Below are positions 18,115 to 26,092 of a stretch of DNA of 64,000 nucleotides, piece after piece. The position numbers and the translations under genes are program-made. This stretch comes from Planctomycetaceae bacterium (GTDB lineage: Bacteria; Planctomycetota; Planctomycetia; Planctomycetales; Planctomycetaceae), in the NCBI GenBank assembly GCA_900299185.1, contig OMIV01000073.1, positions 1 to 64,000 on the forward strand. The letters are read 5' to 3'. Positions within the stretch are counted from its first letter, which is position 1; the number at the start of each line of letters is the position of its first letter. Under the pieces are notes generated by a model. The model was given only the letters and a program-made list of their open reading frames with translations. It ran no database searches and was not told the origin of the DNA.

Positions 18115-20385
18115 ATGAGAAAGTTCCGAGGCTGGATCGGGGTCACCTTTTTGACTGCCGCGATCATGAGTTCGGGATGTGGGTTCCAACGACGCCCGTC
18201 GGAAGTCGAACACCCCGAGCGAACCTCATATCAATCGCCCTCCACGCGGATCGACTACCCGGATGTCGACACTCCGTTGAACAGCGACTTGCTGTCGACA
18301 CAGCGCCCGTTGACCGTCCTCAATGAAAACGAAATCGAGTTCGATCACCTCACGCTCCAAGAAGCTGTTCGGACGGCGTTAACGAATTCTCGCGTCTTGC
18401 GTGACATGGGCGGTCTCATCCTGAGGTCTCCGGGCAGCGCGTCATCGACCTATGACGTGGCGTTGCAAGAGCTGGATCCTCGCTTTGGCATCGCCGCAGC
18501 CCTTAGCGACTTCGACGCCAACTTCGCGACCAACCTGTCGGCTCAAAAGAACGACAAGTCGCTCAACAACCAGTTTGCCGGTGGTGGTACGCGACAACTG
18601 CAACAGGACTACTTCAACAACACATCGCAGCTCAGTAAGCGTGGAGCCACCGGTACCGAATACGCCGTGCGTTCCATCATGGAGTACGACTCGAACAACG
18701 CTCCGGGCAACAAGTTCTCCAGCATTTGGAATACGAACCTCGAAGCCCAAGTACGGCATCCGTTGTTGCGTGGTGGCGGAACCGAGTTCAACCGCATCGC
18801 TGGTCCCAACGGCCAGCCGGGCAACATGAGCGGCGTGGTGTTGGCTCGCATCAACACGGACATCACTCTCGCGCAGTTCGAGCTGTCGGTCCGCGACTTC
18901 GTCAGCAATGTCGAGAACGCGTACTGGGATCTCTACTTCGCCTACCGTGACCTCGACGCCAAGATCATCGCGCGAGACAACGCGCTGCAAACTTGGAACG
19001 CCGTCCGCGCTCTTTACGAAGCTGGTCGAGTCGGTGGTGAAGCCGAGAAAGAAGCACAAGCTCGCGAGCAATATCTGCGGCTGCAGGATCAAGTGCAGAA
19101 CGCGTTGAGCGGTCGACTCACGGATTCGACCGCCACAAACAACGGCAGTGCTGGCGGCACCTTCCGAGCAAACGGCGGCGTGATGACTGCCGAGCGAAAG
19201 CTGCGATTGGTGATGGGCGTGCCAATCAACGACGGCAAGCTCTTGCGACCAGACGACGAACCTATCGAAGCCAAGGTTCTCTTCGATTGGGATGCTTCAC
19301 TCTGCGAAGCGCTGCAACGTCGAGCCGAACTCCGACGTCAAAAGTGGCTCATCAAACGACGCGAGCAAGAATACATCGCGTCTGGAAACTTCCTGCTTCC
19401 ACAACTCGACTTGATCGGCCTGTATCGCTGGCGTGGCTTCGGTGATGACTTACTCGATCAAGGCCGTAACCGAGGTCGCTTCGATAACTCGGTGCATAAC
19501 CTCTTCACGGGTGACTTCCAGGAATGGCAACTCGGTGTCGAGTTCTCGGTCCCGCTAGGTCGGCGTAAGGGTCATGCCGCTCGTCAATATGCCGAGATGC
19601 AGCTCACTCGCGACCGCATGTTGTTGGCCGAGCAAGAACGAGAAGTCGTGCATCAGCTCAGCAACTCGGTGGCCGAGCTGGATCGCGCTTATGCCGTGCT
19701 TGAGAACTCGACCGATCGCCGCATTGCTGCAGCCGAACAACTTGAAGCCGTTCAAGCGGCGTTCGAGTCCGATAAGGCGTCACTCGACTTGCTGCTAAGA
19801 ACTCAACAAGCCCAACTCGACGCCGATACGTCGTACTTCAAGGCTCTTGTTGAATACATGCTCGCGATCCGCAACGTGCATTACGAAAAGGGCTCGTTGC
19901 TGGACTACAACGAGATCTACCTGACCGAAGACGTCTGGCCGATGCAGGCTTACCAAGACGCGCACGAACGAGACCGTCTCAAGGTTCCTGCCGAGTGGAT
20001 GGAGAATCTCGTCACTCGTCCTCAACCAGTGACTGCCGGCGAGTATCAACAAGACATCCCCGGCCCGAACGAAGGCGGCTCAATCGGCGAGCCACTGGCT
20101 CCCGAGCCGCATTTCTGGACGACGACGAACCCGCAACAACCGACCGCTCAGAAACCGCCGCCCCATTCCCAGCCGAATCATCAGCCGCGGAAGAAGAGCA
20201 ATAGTTCTTCCAGCAGCGAAGAGTCCAGCAGAGAAGTGGGAATGCCATCCTGCCTGTCAGCAGACCTAACAGTGGCTGCAATACTTCTGACAGGCATGCA
20301 GTCTACCCGGCAATCGAGTTACGAGACGTCCTACCGACGCGGCACTCCCAGACAGATGCGGAAGCCGTCGCGGGAGTCGGAGTAA
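18115..20385 (+). CDS. TolC-family outer membrane efflux lipoprotein
   Basis: The ATG at 18115 is chosen because it yields a lipoprotein leader ending in a lipobox (AAIMSSGC). A longer upstream frame would bury this leader. The 756-aa product has the two-part OEP layout: EAVRTALTNSRVLRDMGG, a long helical region with RDFVSNVENAYWDLYFAYRDLDAKIIARDNALQ, and a second repeat with ERE..HQLSNSVAELDRAYAVLENS. Such proteins form trimeric outer-membrane channels with RND or ABC pumps, but none is adjacent. The C-terminus is odd. After a Pro/Ser-rich tail the frame runs through a palindromic repeat (20251-20296) and overlaps a convergent gene fragment by about 55 bp. Confidence 0.88.
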   Translation: MRKFRGWIGVTFLTAAIMSSGCGFQRRPSEVEHPERTSYQSPSTRIDYPDVDTPLNSDLLSTQRPLTVLNENEIEFDHLTLQEAVRTALTNSRVLRDMGGLILRSPGSASSTYDVALQELDPRFGIAAALSDFDANFATNLSAQKNDKSLNNQFAGGGTRQLQQDYFNNTSQLSKRGATGTEYAVRSIMEYDSNNAPGNKFSSIWNTNLEAQVRHPLLRGGGTEFNRIAGPNGQPGNMSGVVLARINTDITLAQFELSVRDFVSNVENAYWDLYFAYRDLDAKIIARDNALQTWNAVRALYEAGRVGGEAEKEAQAREQYLRLQDQVQNALSGRLTDSTATNNGSAGGTFRANGGVMTAERKLRLVMGVPINDGKLLRPDDEPIEAKVLFDWDASLCEALQRRAELRRQKWLIKRREQEYIASGNFLLPQLDLIGLYRWRGFGDDLLDQGRNRGRFDNSVHNLFTGDFQEWQLGVEFSVPLGRRKGHAARQYAEMQLTRDRMLLAEQEREVVHQLSNSVAELDRAYAVLENSTDRRIAAAEQLEAVQAAFESDKASLDLLLRTQQAQLDADTSYFKALVEYMLAIRNVHYEKGSLLDYNEIYLTEDVWPMQAYQDAHERDRLKVPAEWMENLVTRPQPVTAGEYQQDIPGPNEGGSIGEPLAPEPHFWTTTNPQQPTAQKPPPHSQPNHQPRKKSNSSSSSEESSREVGMPSCLSADLTVAAILLTGMQSTRQSSYETSYRRGTPRQMRKPSRESE
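20251..20296. repeat. Palindromic repeat within the 3' end of the TolC-like gene
   Basis: A perfect 10-bp inverted repeat TGCCTGTCAG (20251-20260) and CTGACAGGCA (20287-20296) encloses 26 bp. The flanks are also partly complementary (GGGAATGCC.. and ..GCAGTCTACCC). It is translated as the last part of the TolC-like protein. Confidence 0.7.
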
Positions 20386-20684
20386 CTGGGGCTCTGCAGA
20401 CCAAGACGCACGGCGCAGCGTGCGTTGCCGGGAACATCGAAGTAGTTGCCGCCTCGACAGACCGGACGAGGGTTCTCGGTCATGACGTACAACTCTTCGT
20501 GCCCACCTTTGGGATCGAAGTCGTCGAGAATCACTTCCCAAACTCCGCCGCACATGTCTGCGATGCCGAAGCCGTTGCGGCCCCTCTCTCCGTAGACATC
20601 GACGGGCGAGACGAAAGAGTAACCGTCGCTCCACGGAGCCTTACCGAGCGGCCAGGCGCGTTTGCGATCCGGCAAGAAATCCAT
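20331..20684 (-). pseudogene. C-terminal fragment of an FGE/SUMF1-like protein
   Basis: This 117-residue frame carries the C-terminal part of a formylglycine-generating enzyme-like domain: GFGIADMCGGVWEV, RPVCRGGNYFDVPGNARCAVRLG and SYSDSRDGFRICLGV. FGE relatives oxidise cysteine or bind copper or other ligands in sulfatase maturation and related pathways. The N-terminal half, usually with GFRLPTEAEWE, is missing. Only 11 bp separate it from the end of a truncated ATP-grasp frame, and the FGE frame meets a stop codon just upstream. It is probably a remnant left by a deletion. Confidence 0.65.
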
Positions 20685-20695
20685 TGCCGAGATAT

Positions 20696-21367
20696 TCAGC
20701 CGACCTTCACCGTCGGTCGATCAGCCGTCGGCGGCGCAGTCTGTACGAGCGCCTTGAGAAGTTGCTCGGGATAGTGCTCGACCGGAGCGATCGACGAACC
20801 GCGAAACACTTCGGGCATCACGCGTTTCATGAGCTCGCGGTTCTCAAGCACATACGAGACGCCAGACGGGCAACGCAGATTGTCTTCGAGCACATAGATC
20901 GTCCCGTCTTTATCGCGCACGAGATCGGTGCCCGTCACATGAGTCCAAACGCCCTTCGGCGGCTTGAGTCCTTCGCACAACGGGCGATAGGTCTTAGCCG
21001 ACAGGACAAGCTCTTCCGGGACAACCTTGTCCTTCAGAATCTTCTTCGGACCGTAGACGTCATCGAGAAAGAGATTGAGTGCTCGGATGCGTTGCTTGAG
21101 TCCACGTTCAATTTGCTGCCACTCGTCCGCCGGGATCGCGCGAGGCACGATGTCGAACGGCCAAACTTTCTCGGTGCCGTCGCTGTGTCCGTAAACAGCG
21201 AACGTGATCCCCTTCTCGCGCAGGTGCTCTTCAGCCACCTTCTGCCGCACGGTGAGATCCCCAAAGTTCAAGGTCTCTAAGCGAGCCGCCAACTTGGGAT
21301 AACGAGGTGCTCCCGTCTTTGTGACGAGTTCATCAAATGCCCCATTCCGACGATATTGATCCAACAT
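20696..21367 (-). pseudogene. N-terminal half of a circularly permuted ATP-grasp protein
   Basis: This 223-aa frame matches the start of the circularly permuted ATP-grasp type 2 family: REKGITFAVYGHSDGTEKVWPFDIVPRAIPADEW, LNLFLDDVYGPKKILKDKVVP, GVWTHVTGTDLVRDKDGTIYVLEDNLRCPSGVSYVLENR. The family is normally more than twice as long, and it is usually found with alpha-E and transglutaminase-like partners. Here it ends abruptly after PTADRPTVKVG and is followed at once by the FGE fragment. It starts with an ATG at 21367, but the product would lack half of the catalytic fold. It is therefore most likely a deletion remnant. Confidence 0.75.
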
Positions 21368-21876
21368 GAGCGCGTTCCTCTGCTCGACGATCCGAGTTCA
21401 CGATGGTGCGAATCAAGCCGTTGAAATCGCACACCTCGCTGCCGAGCCGCAGCAGAAACGCAAAACCAATGCCAATTCAGCCCTGCTTGGAATCTCCTAA
21501 GAATCAGCCGTAAAACGAAGCTTCAGCCACAGCGTTCGATAGCACGCTGCTTGAAGTCACGGAGCCACTGCGCTCTCAATAAGCAGACTTGGCATCGTCT
21601 GGGTTCCATCTGTGCTCGCCGTTTCATCGCGCTTCTACGACTTCGTGTCGTGGGCGAGAAGACGAGATCACGCAGTCGAACTGCAGTCGTGATCTGCCAG
21701 AACTTCGAGATGACCGAGGACTTCGAAACTGTCTGCTCTTAAGCGGATGCCACGTCGTCCCATCACGAACTTCGCGCGGCCAACTTTCAATTGGCCGCGC
21801 GGAGCAACGAGTGACACAAACTGAGAGCAGCATCGGAACGCGATCGCCCCAATGGCAATCGGTACGACGGCCAGCG
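21368..21876. other. Intergenic region with one strong hairpin
   Basis: About 510 bp without a supported gene. An 11-bp perfect inverted repeat (CGCGCGGCCAA 21773-21783 and TTGGCCGCGCG 21791-21801) lies beyond the ettA stop and may act as a transcript end, although no U-tract follows. Confidence 0.5.
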
Positions 21877-23550
21877 TTACCGAGCCAACGGGCGGTACTT
21901 GATGCGATGCGGAGTATCGGCATCGATGCCGAGCCGTCGCTTACGGTTCTCTTCGTAAAGCTTGTAGTTGCCTTCGAACCAATAGACTTGGCTATCACCT
22001 TCAAAGGCCATGATGTGCGTCGCGATGCGGTCCAAGAACCATCGATCGTGCGAGACCACAACCGCGCAACCACCGAAGTTCGAGAGCCCTTCTTCCAAGG
22101 CTCGCAACGTATCGACGTCGAGGTCGTTCGTCGGTTCGTCGAGCAGCAGGACGTTGCCGCCGCTTCGCAACAGCTTCGCCATGTGAACTCGGTTTCGCTC
22201 ACCACCGGAGAGATTCTTCACGAGCTTCTGCTGATCGGTGCCCTTGAAGTTGAAGCGACCGCAATACGATCGGGCATGAATTCGCGAACCACCAATATCC
22301 ATCAGGTCGATGCCGCCAGAGATTTCTTCATAGATCGTCTTCGTGGGATCGAGCGAGTCACGTGATTGATCGACGTGCGAGAGCATGACTTTTTCGCCGA
22401 TGCGCAGGCTGCCCGAGACGGGCTTCTCCTGACCCAAGATTAAACGGAAGAGCGTTGTCTTACCGGCACCGTTCGGACCGATGACGCCAACGATGCCACC
22501 CTTCGGCAAGTCGAAGCTCACGTTTTCGAAAATCAATCGATCGCCATAAGCCATCGTCAGGTTCTCGGCGCGAATTACCAAATCGCCCAAAGCTTGGCTG
22601 GTTGGAATCTGAATCTGAGCGGCCTCTTCACGTTCGTCGTACTTCTGAGCGGCGAGTTCGTTGTAGCGTTCGATACGCGCCTTGTTCTTGGCCACGCGAG
22701 CCTTCGGCGACATGCGAACCCACTCCAACTCGCGAGCCAATTCTTTCTGTCGTCGAGTCTCTCGCTTCTCTTCCACAATCAGGCGAGCTTGCTTTTGCTC
22801 CAGCCATGACGAGTAGTTGCCTTGATATGGAATGCCCTTGCCGCGATCGAGTTCCAAGATCCAACCGGCAACGTTGTCGAGGAAGTATCGATCGTGCGTG
22901 ACCGCAACGACGGTGCCTTGGAATTGAGCCAAGAACTGTTCGAGCCACCCTACAGATTCAGCATCGAGGTGGTTCGTCGGTTCGTCGAGCAGCAGCAGGT
23001 CGGGCTGTTGCAGCAGGATCTGGCAAAGCGCCACTCGTCGTTTCTCACCACCTGAGAGATTACCCACGATGGCATCATCGGGCGGCAATCGCATGGCGTC
23101 GGCAGCGATGGACAGCTCACGATCCAACTCCCACAAGTTGAGTGTGTCGATCTTCTCTTGAACCTTGCCTTGCTCGTCGATGAGCTTCTCCATTTCCTCG
23201 GGCGTCATCTCTTCCGCGAACTTGGCATTGATCTCGTCATAACGAGCCAAGATCGCCCGACGATCCGCCACAGCTTGCTCGATGCACTGTTTCACGGTCA
23301 GCGCTGGATCGAGTCGCGGCTCTTGTGGGAAGTAGCCGATCTTGATGCCCTTGGCGGGACGCACTTCGCCCAAAAAGTCTTTGTCCTCACCCGCCATAAT
23401 CCGCAGCAAGGTGCTCTTTCCCGAGCCGTTCGTACCGAGCACACCGATCTTTGCTCCGGGATAGAACGACAACCAAATGTTGGAAAGAACCAGCTTGTCT
23501 TCGTGAGCGCGAGACAGGTTTTCGATCGTGTAGATGTAGTTTTCAGACAT
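21877..23550 (-). CDS. ettA: Energy-dependent translational throttle protein EttA (ABC-F)
   Basis: This 557-aa cytoplasmic ABC-F protein has two ATPase domains and no membrane part. Domain 1 has Walker A GTNGSGKS (39-46), [12 protein letters not shown] and [15 protein letters not shown]. Domain 2 has [24 protein letters not shown] and [22 protein letters not shown]. The inter-domain arm region ([14 protein letters not shown]...[21 protein letters not shown]) and its length match EttA. EttA binds the ribosomal E site and gates entry into elongation according to energy state. The catalytic Glu after each Walker B is present. Confidence 0.95.
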   Translation of the reverse strand: MSENYIYTIENLSRAHEDKLVLSNIWLSFYPGAKIGVLGTNGSGKSTLLRIMAGEDKDFLGEVRPAKGIKIGYFPQEPRLDPALTVKQCIEQAVADRRAILARYDEINAKFAEEMTPEEMEKLIDEQGKVQEKIDTLNLWELDRELSIAADAMRLPPDDAIVGNLSGGEKRRVALCQILLQQPDLLLLDEPTNHLDAESVGWLEQFLAQFQGTVVAVTHDRYFLDNVAGWILELDRGKGIPYQGNYSSWLEQKQARLIVEEKRETRRQKELARELEWVRMSPKARVAKNKARIERYNELAAQKYDEREEAAQIQIPTSQALGDLVIRAENLTMAYGDRLIFENVSFDLPKGGIVGVIGPNGAGKTTLFRLILGQEKPVSGSLRIGEKVMLSHVDQSRDSLDPTKTIYEEISGGIDLMDIGGSRIHARSYCGRFNFKGTDQQKLVKNLSGGERNRVHMAKLLRSGGNVLLLDEPTNDLDVDTLRALEEGLSNFGGCAVVVSHDRWFLDRIATHIMAFEGDSQVYWFEGNYKLYEENRKRRLGIDADTPHRIKYRPLAR

Positions 23551-23661
23551 GACGGCTTCTGGGTTATGGGACGCTGAAGTTGAAGTGAGAACGCGACCGC
23601 CGAGCGGCTGCCTCTCCGTGCTGGAGCGGCGTGGTCAAAACTTGAAAGCTGCGAACGCTCA

Positions 23662-24174
23662 TCACGTCTTTGGCGCCGCGCGTTTGCGACGCGAGCGTTT
23701 GGGAACTGAAGCAGCGGGAGCGGCTCGGCGGAGCATGCTTTGCAGAAAAGTCACCGCTCGACCATGAATGCCCGGCTGAGAACTCTCACGCGGGCCAGCC
23801 ACATTGAGCGTGCGGATTCTATTGTTCGACACCCACTGCTCAACTGGCTCGAAGTCAGGTTCCTGCCCCAAATCAACAACGAGCCAAGGCTTGCAGTATC
23901 GCACGGCGAAATCGCGAGTCAAAGCTGTGCCGCCCGTCAGTTTGCCCGTCGACAAGATCAACGTTCCGTCGCTGTCTTTGACGTTGAGAGCCGTCCGCGC
24001 GGCATAGTTCGCGGAGTCGGCTTCGGTGAGTGGGTAATGCTCGGGGATGCGACCATCCTCAGCCCGGCGATGCTTCGGACACCAGCCGGCGCACGGAATT
24101 CCCAGCTCCAAAGCGACATCCAATGCCGCCCGATCCACTCCCGTTTGGCCGCCGGAAACGATCTTCGTGATCAC
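23662..24174 (-). CDS. Putative molybdenum carrier-like protein
   Basis: The core begins VITKIVSGGQTGVDRAALDVALELGIPCAGWCPKHRRAEDG, the signature of the MoCo-carrier-like family related to the YspA/lysine-decarboxylase-like Rossmann fold. It continues with LILSTGKLTGGTALTRDFAVRYCKPWLVVDL. A GTG at 24174 is chosen as start because the family begins with this motif. The frame extends upstream to 24441, but that part is unlike the family. About 170 aa. The C-terminus has an extra basic tail (PKRSRRKRAAPKT) that could contact nucleic acid. The molybdenum function is inferred from the family only. Confidence 0.72.
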   Translation of the reverse strand: MITKIVSGGQTGVDRAALDVALELGIPCAGWCPKHRRAEDGRIPEHYPLTEADSANYAARTALNVKDSDGTLILSTGKLTGGTALTRDFAVRYCKPWLVVDLGQEPDFEPVEQWVSNNRIRTLNVAGPRESSQPGIHGRAVTFLQSMLRRAAPAASVPKRSRRKRAAPKT

Positions 24175-24673
24175 GCTATAGCTCGCTGTGACCGAGTCCC
24201 TCGCAACGGACTTGGCCGATCCGAGGATTCTCGATGAGGACGCACAGAAACAACGCAACTCCTGAATTGGCCGGGCGTTGTAGCAGCCGTTTGAGAACCG
24301 GCGAAGGCTCGGGACTCCGGCTTTTCCAGAACTGCAACCAGGTTTGATTGATCGGCCTAGCGAAGCTTTGCCGATTCTGACGGTTGATTCGCCGCGCTTC
24401 AGCTCGGTCGCAGGAGTCATTGTCCGTTTCGAGGTTGCCATGCCATCAAGGCATGGGCGCTTGGTACCGGCCCAACAACAAGACTGAGTCGTGAAGCGAC
24501 TCAGCTACGTAGCTCAGTCGCTCTGCGACTGAGAAGCATCAGGAATGATGCTCCTCAAGCTGCGATGTTGTTCTTGGACCGGTCCTTAGCCCGCCGAGAT
24601 TGAGACGACTTGGTCAGGTGACGCTTCCTGCGAACAACTAGCGCGTGCGAGAACAGCCAATGTCTGTCAGAGG
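24175..24673. other. Intergenic region with repeats
   Basis: About 500 bp. It contains a short hairpin GCCATGCC..GGCATGGG (24437-24457) and the CTACGTAG-type repeat listed separately. No supported gene. The promoter of the ExbB-like operon should lie in the right part. Confidence 0.5.
24485..24533. repeat. CTACGTAG-centred palindromic repeat, copy 2
   Basis: Hairpin TGAGTCGTGAAGCGACTCA (24485-24503), then CTACGTAG (24505-24512), then hairpin CTCAGTCGC..GCGACTGAG (24513-24533). The layout matches the copies at 7616, 31984 and 38207. Confidence 0.85.
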
Positions 24674-25951
24674 ATGCTTCGAATGCTCAATGCCAAATCT
24701 CGAATGCTTCGCGGGTTGGACCCAGCCATCGCTCTCGGTCTGATCGCGTCGGCAATCTACTACTCGATCATGTTGCTGACTCCGGCTCTGCGGGGGACGG
24801 TGTTATTTCAATACACCGCTCATGAACCCGTCGAGTTCGTGATCGTCACCTTCTTCCTCTGCGGCGTGGCCGACATCGTGATGAAGGCGTTGTCGTTCCC
24901 GCTCGAGAAGATGGCACTTAAGCGCCCGTTGCTGCCCGCTCGACGCGGTCGTGAGCCAGCAACCAACGCGTCGAAGCTGCTGACCTCGATCCAGCAAGAA
25001 CCGACTTGGCTGCAAGAGTCACGCTTCGGCAAGCGACTCATCGCGGCGTTGTCGTTCATCACTGAAAAGGGGCGAGCCGAAGACTTCCCGGAGCATCTCC
25101 AATACCTCGCCGACCAAGATGAGGATCACTCACATGCCGGCTTTGGTCTGATTCGCTTCGTGATGGGAGCGTCGCCGGTCCTGGGCTTCTTGGGGACCGT
25201 GATCCACTTCGGCTCGGCACTGAGCGGCAACTCCTACGATGACCTCGCCGATCGCTTGCCAACCGTCGTCAGCCAGATGGGTGCAGCTTTTAATACAACA
25301 ACCGTTGCGTTGGCTTCTGCGATGGGCATGATGCTCTCGCTCTTCCTGCTGGAACGCATTGATCGCGGCATCCTTCGCCAAATCAACCGCTACGTTGAAG
25401 TCGAAATCGCCAACCGGTTCGAGATCAAAGACCCGGCACTCACTCCGTTCTTAACCGTACTGCAATCGGCCAACGCCGAAGCCATGCAGTCGATTCAGCA
25501 CGTCTTGTCCGCCCAAGTAACGGCCTGGAGCAAATCGCTCGAACAAGTCTTTGCCCAAATCACGATGCGGCAAGAGCAAGAGTCTCAGCACTGGCAGGCG
25601 GCATTGCTGGCTGTCGAGCAACGCCACGAGACCGCTGATGCCGCGTTGGTTGATCGACTGCGGCAGACCTTGAACGTCGTCGACAACCGACACGAACAAG
25701 AGCTCGGTCGCATTGAGCACGCGCTCGATCAAGCCTTGGGAGTGCGTGACGACATCGGAGTCTTGGTGCGAACGTTGGAAGGCATCGCCAAGGGCGAAGG
25801 CAAACTGGTCGATCAGCAGCGTGTACTGACCGAGAACCTGCGAGTGCTCCGCGAGTCCTCGCAGCTTGATCAAGCACTGCACGGCCTGACGGCGGCCATC
25901 CACTTGATGACCGCGCGGCAAGGCTCCAGCAACATCCGTGAAGCCGCATGA
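24674..25951 (+). CDS. MotA/TolQ/ExbB-type proton channel protein with long coiled-coil tail
   Basis: This 425-aa membrane protein has helices near residues 17-36 (ALGLIASAIYYSIMLL) and 52-72. The diagnostic TolQ/ExbB pair follows: SPVLGFLGTVIHFGSALSG and AAFNTTTVALASAMGMMLSLFLLERI. ExbB-like proteins form the pentameric stator of ion-driven motors. The last 175 residues form a charged, Gln/Glu-rich helical tail that predicts a cytoplasmic coiled coil and is much longer than in ExbB. It is followed by two ExbD-like genes on the same strand, so it probably heads a three-gene operon. Several ATGs lie close together at the start. 24674 is the most upstream. Confidence 0.85.
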   Translation: MLRMLNAKSRMLRGLDPAIALGLIASAIYYSIMLLTPALRGTVLFQYTAHEPVEFVIVTFFLCGVADIVMKALSFPLEKMALKRPLLPARRGREPATNASKLLTSIQQEPTWLQESRFGKRLIAALSFITEKGRAEDFPEHLQYLADQDEDHSHAGFGLIRFVMGASPVLGFLGTVIHFGSALSGNSYDDLADRLPTVVSQMGAAFNTTTVALASAMGMMLSLFLLERIDRGILRQINRYVEVEIANRFEIKDPALTPFLTVLQSANAEAMQSIQHVLSAQVTAWSKSLEQVFAQITMRQEQESQHWQAALLAVEQRHETADAALVDRLRQTLNVVDNRHEQELGRIEHALDQALGVRDDIGVLVRTLEGIAKGEGKLVDQQRVLTENLRVLRESSQLDQALHGLTAAIHLMTARQGSSNIREAA

Positions 25952-26003
25952 TGGCAGTGGACTTTGAGAAATCGGCGTTGGACTCGTTGAGTCACGTTTT
26001 TCT

Positions 26004-26035
26004 TTGGAGTGCTCCGGCTTGACGGAGCACTCCAA
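26004..26035. repeat. Perfect hairpin between the ExbB- and ExbD-like genes
   Basis: A 13-bp perfect stem TTGGAGTGCTCCG/CGGAGCACTCCAA with a 6-base loop lies in the 141-bp gap between the first two genes of the operon. There is no U-tract. It may be a dispersed repeat or may tune the ratio of stator to rotor-like subunits by attenuation or RNA stability. Confidence 0.75.
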
Positions 26036-26092
26036 GGTCTGAGGCAATGCCTCGCAGTTTCTGATCTCGTCATCCACTTTTGATCGTCGATC

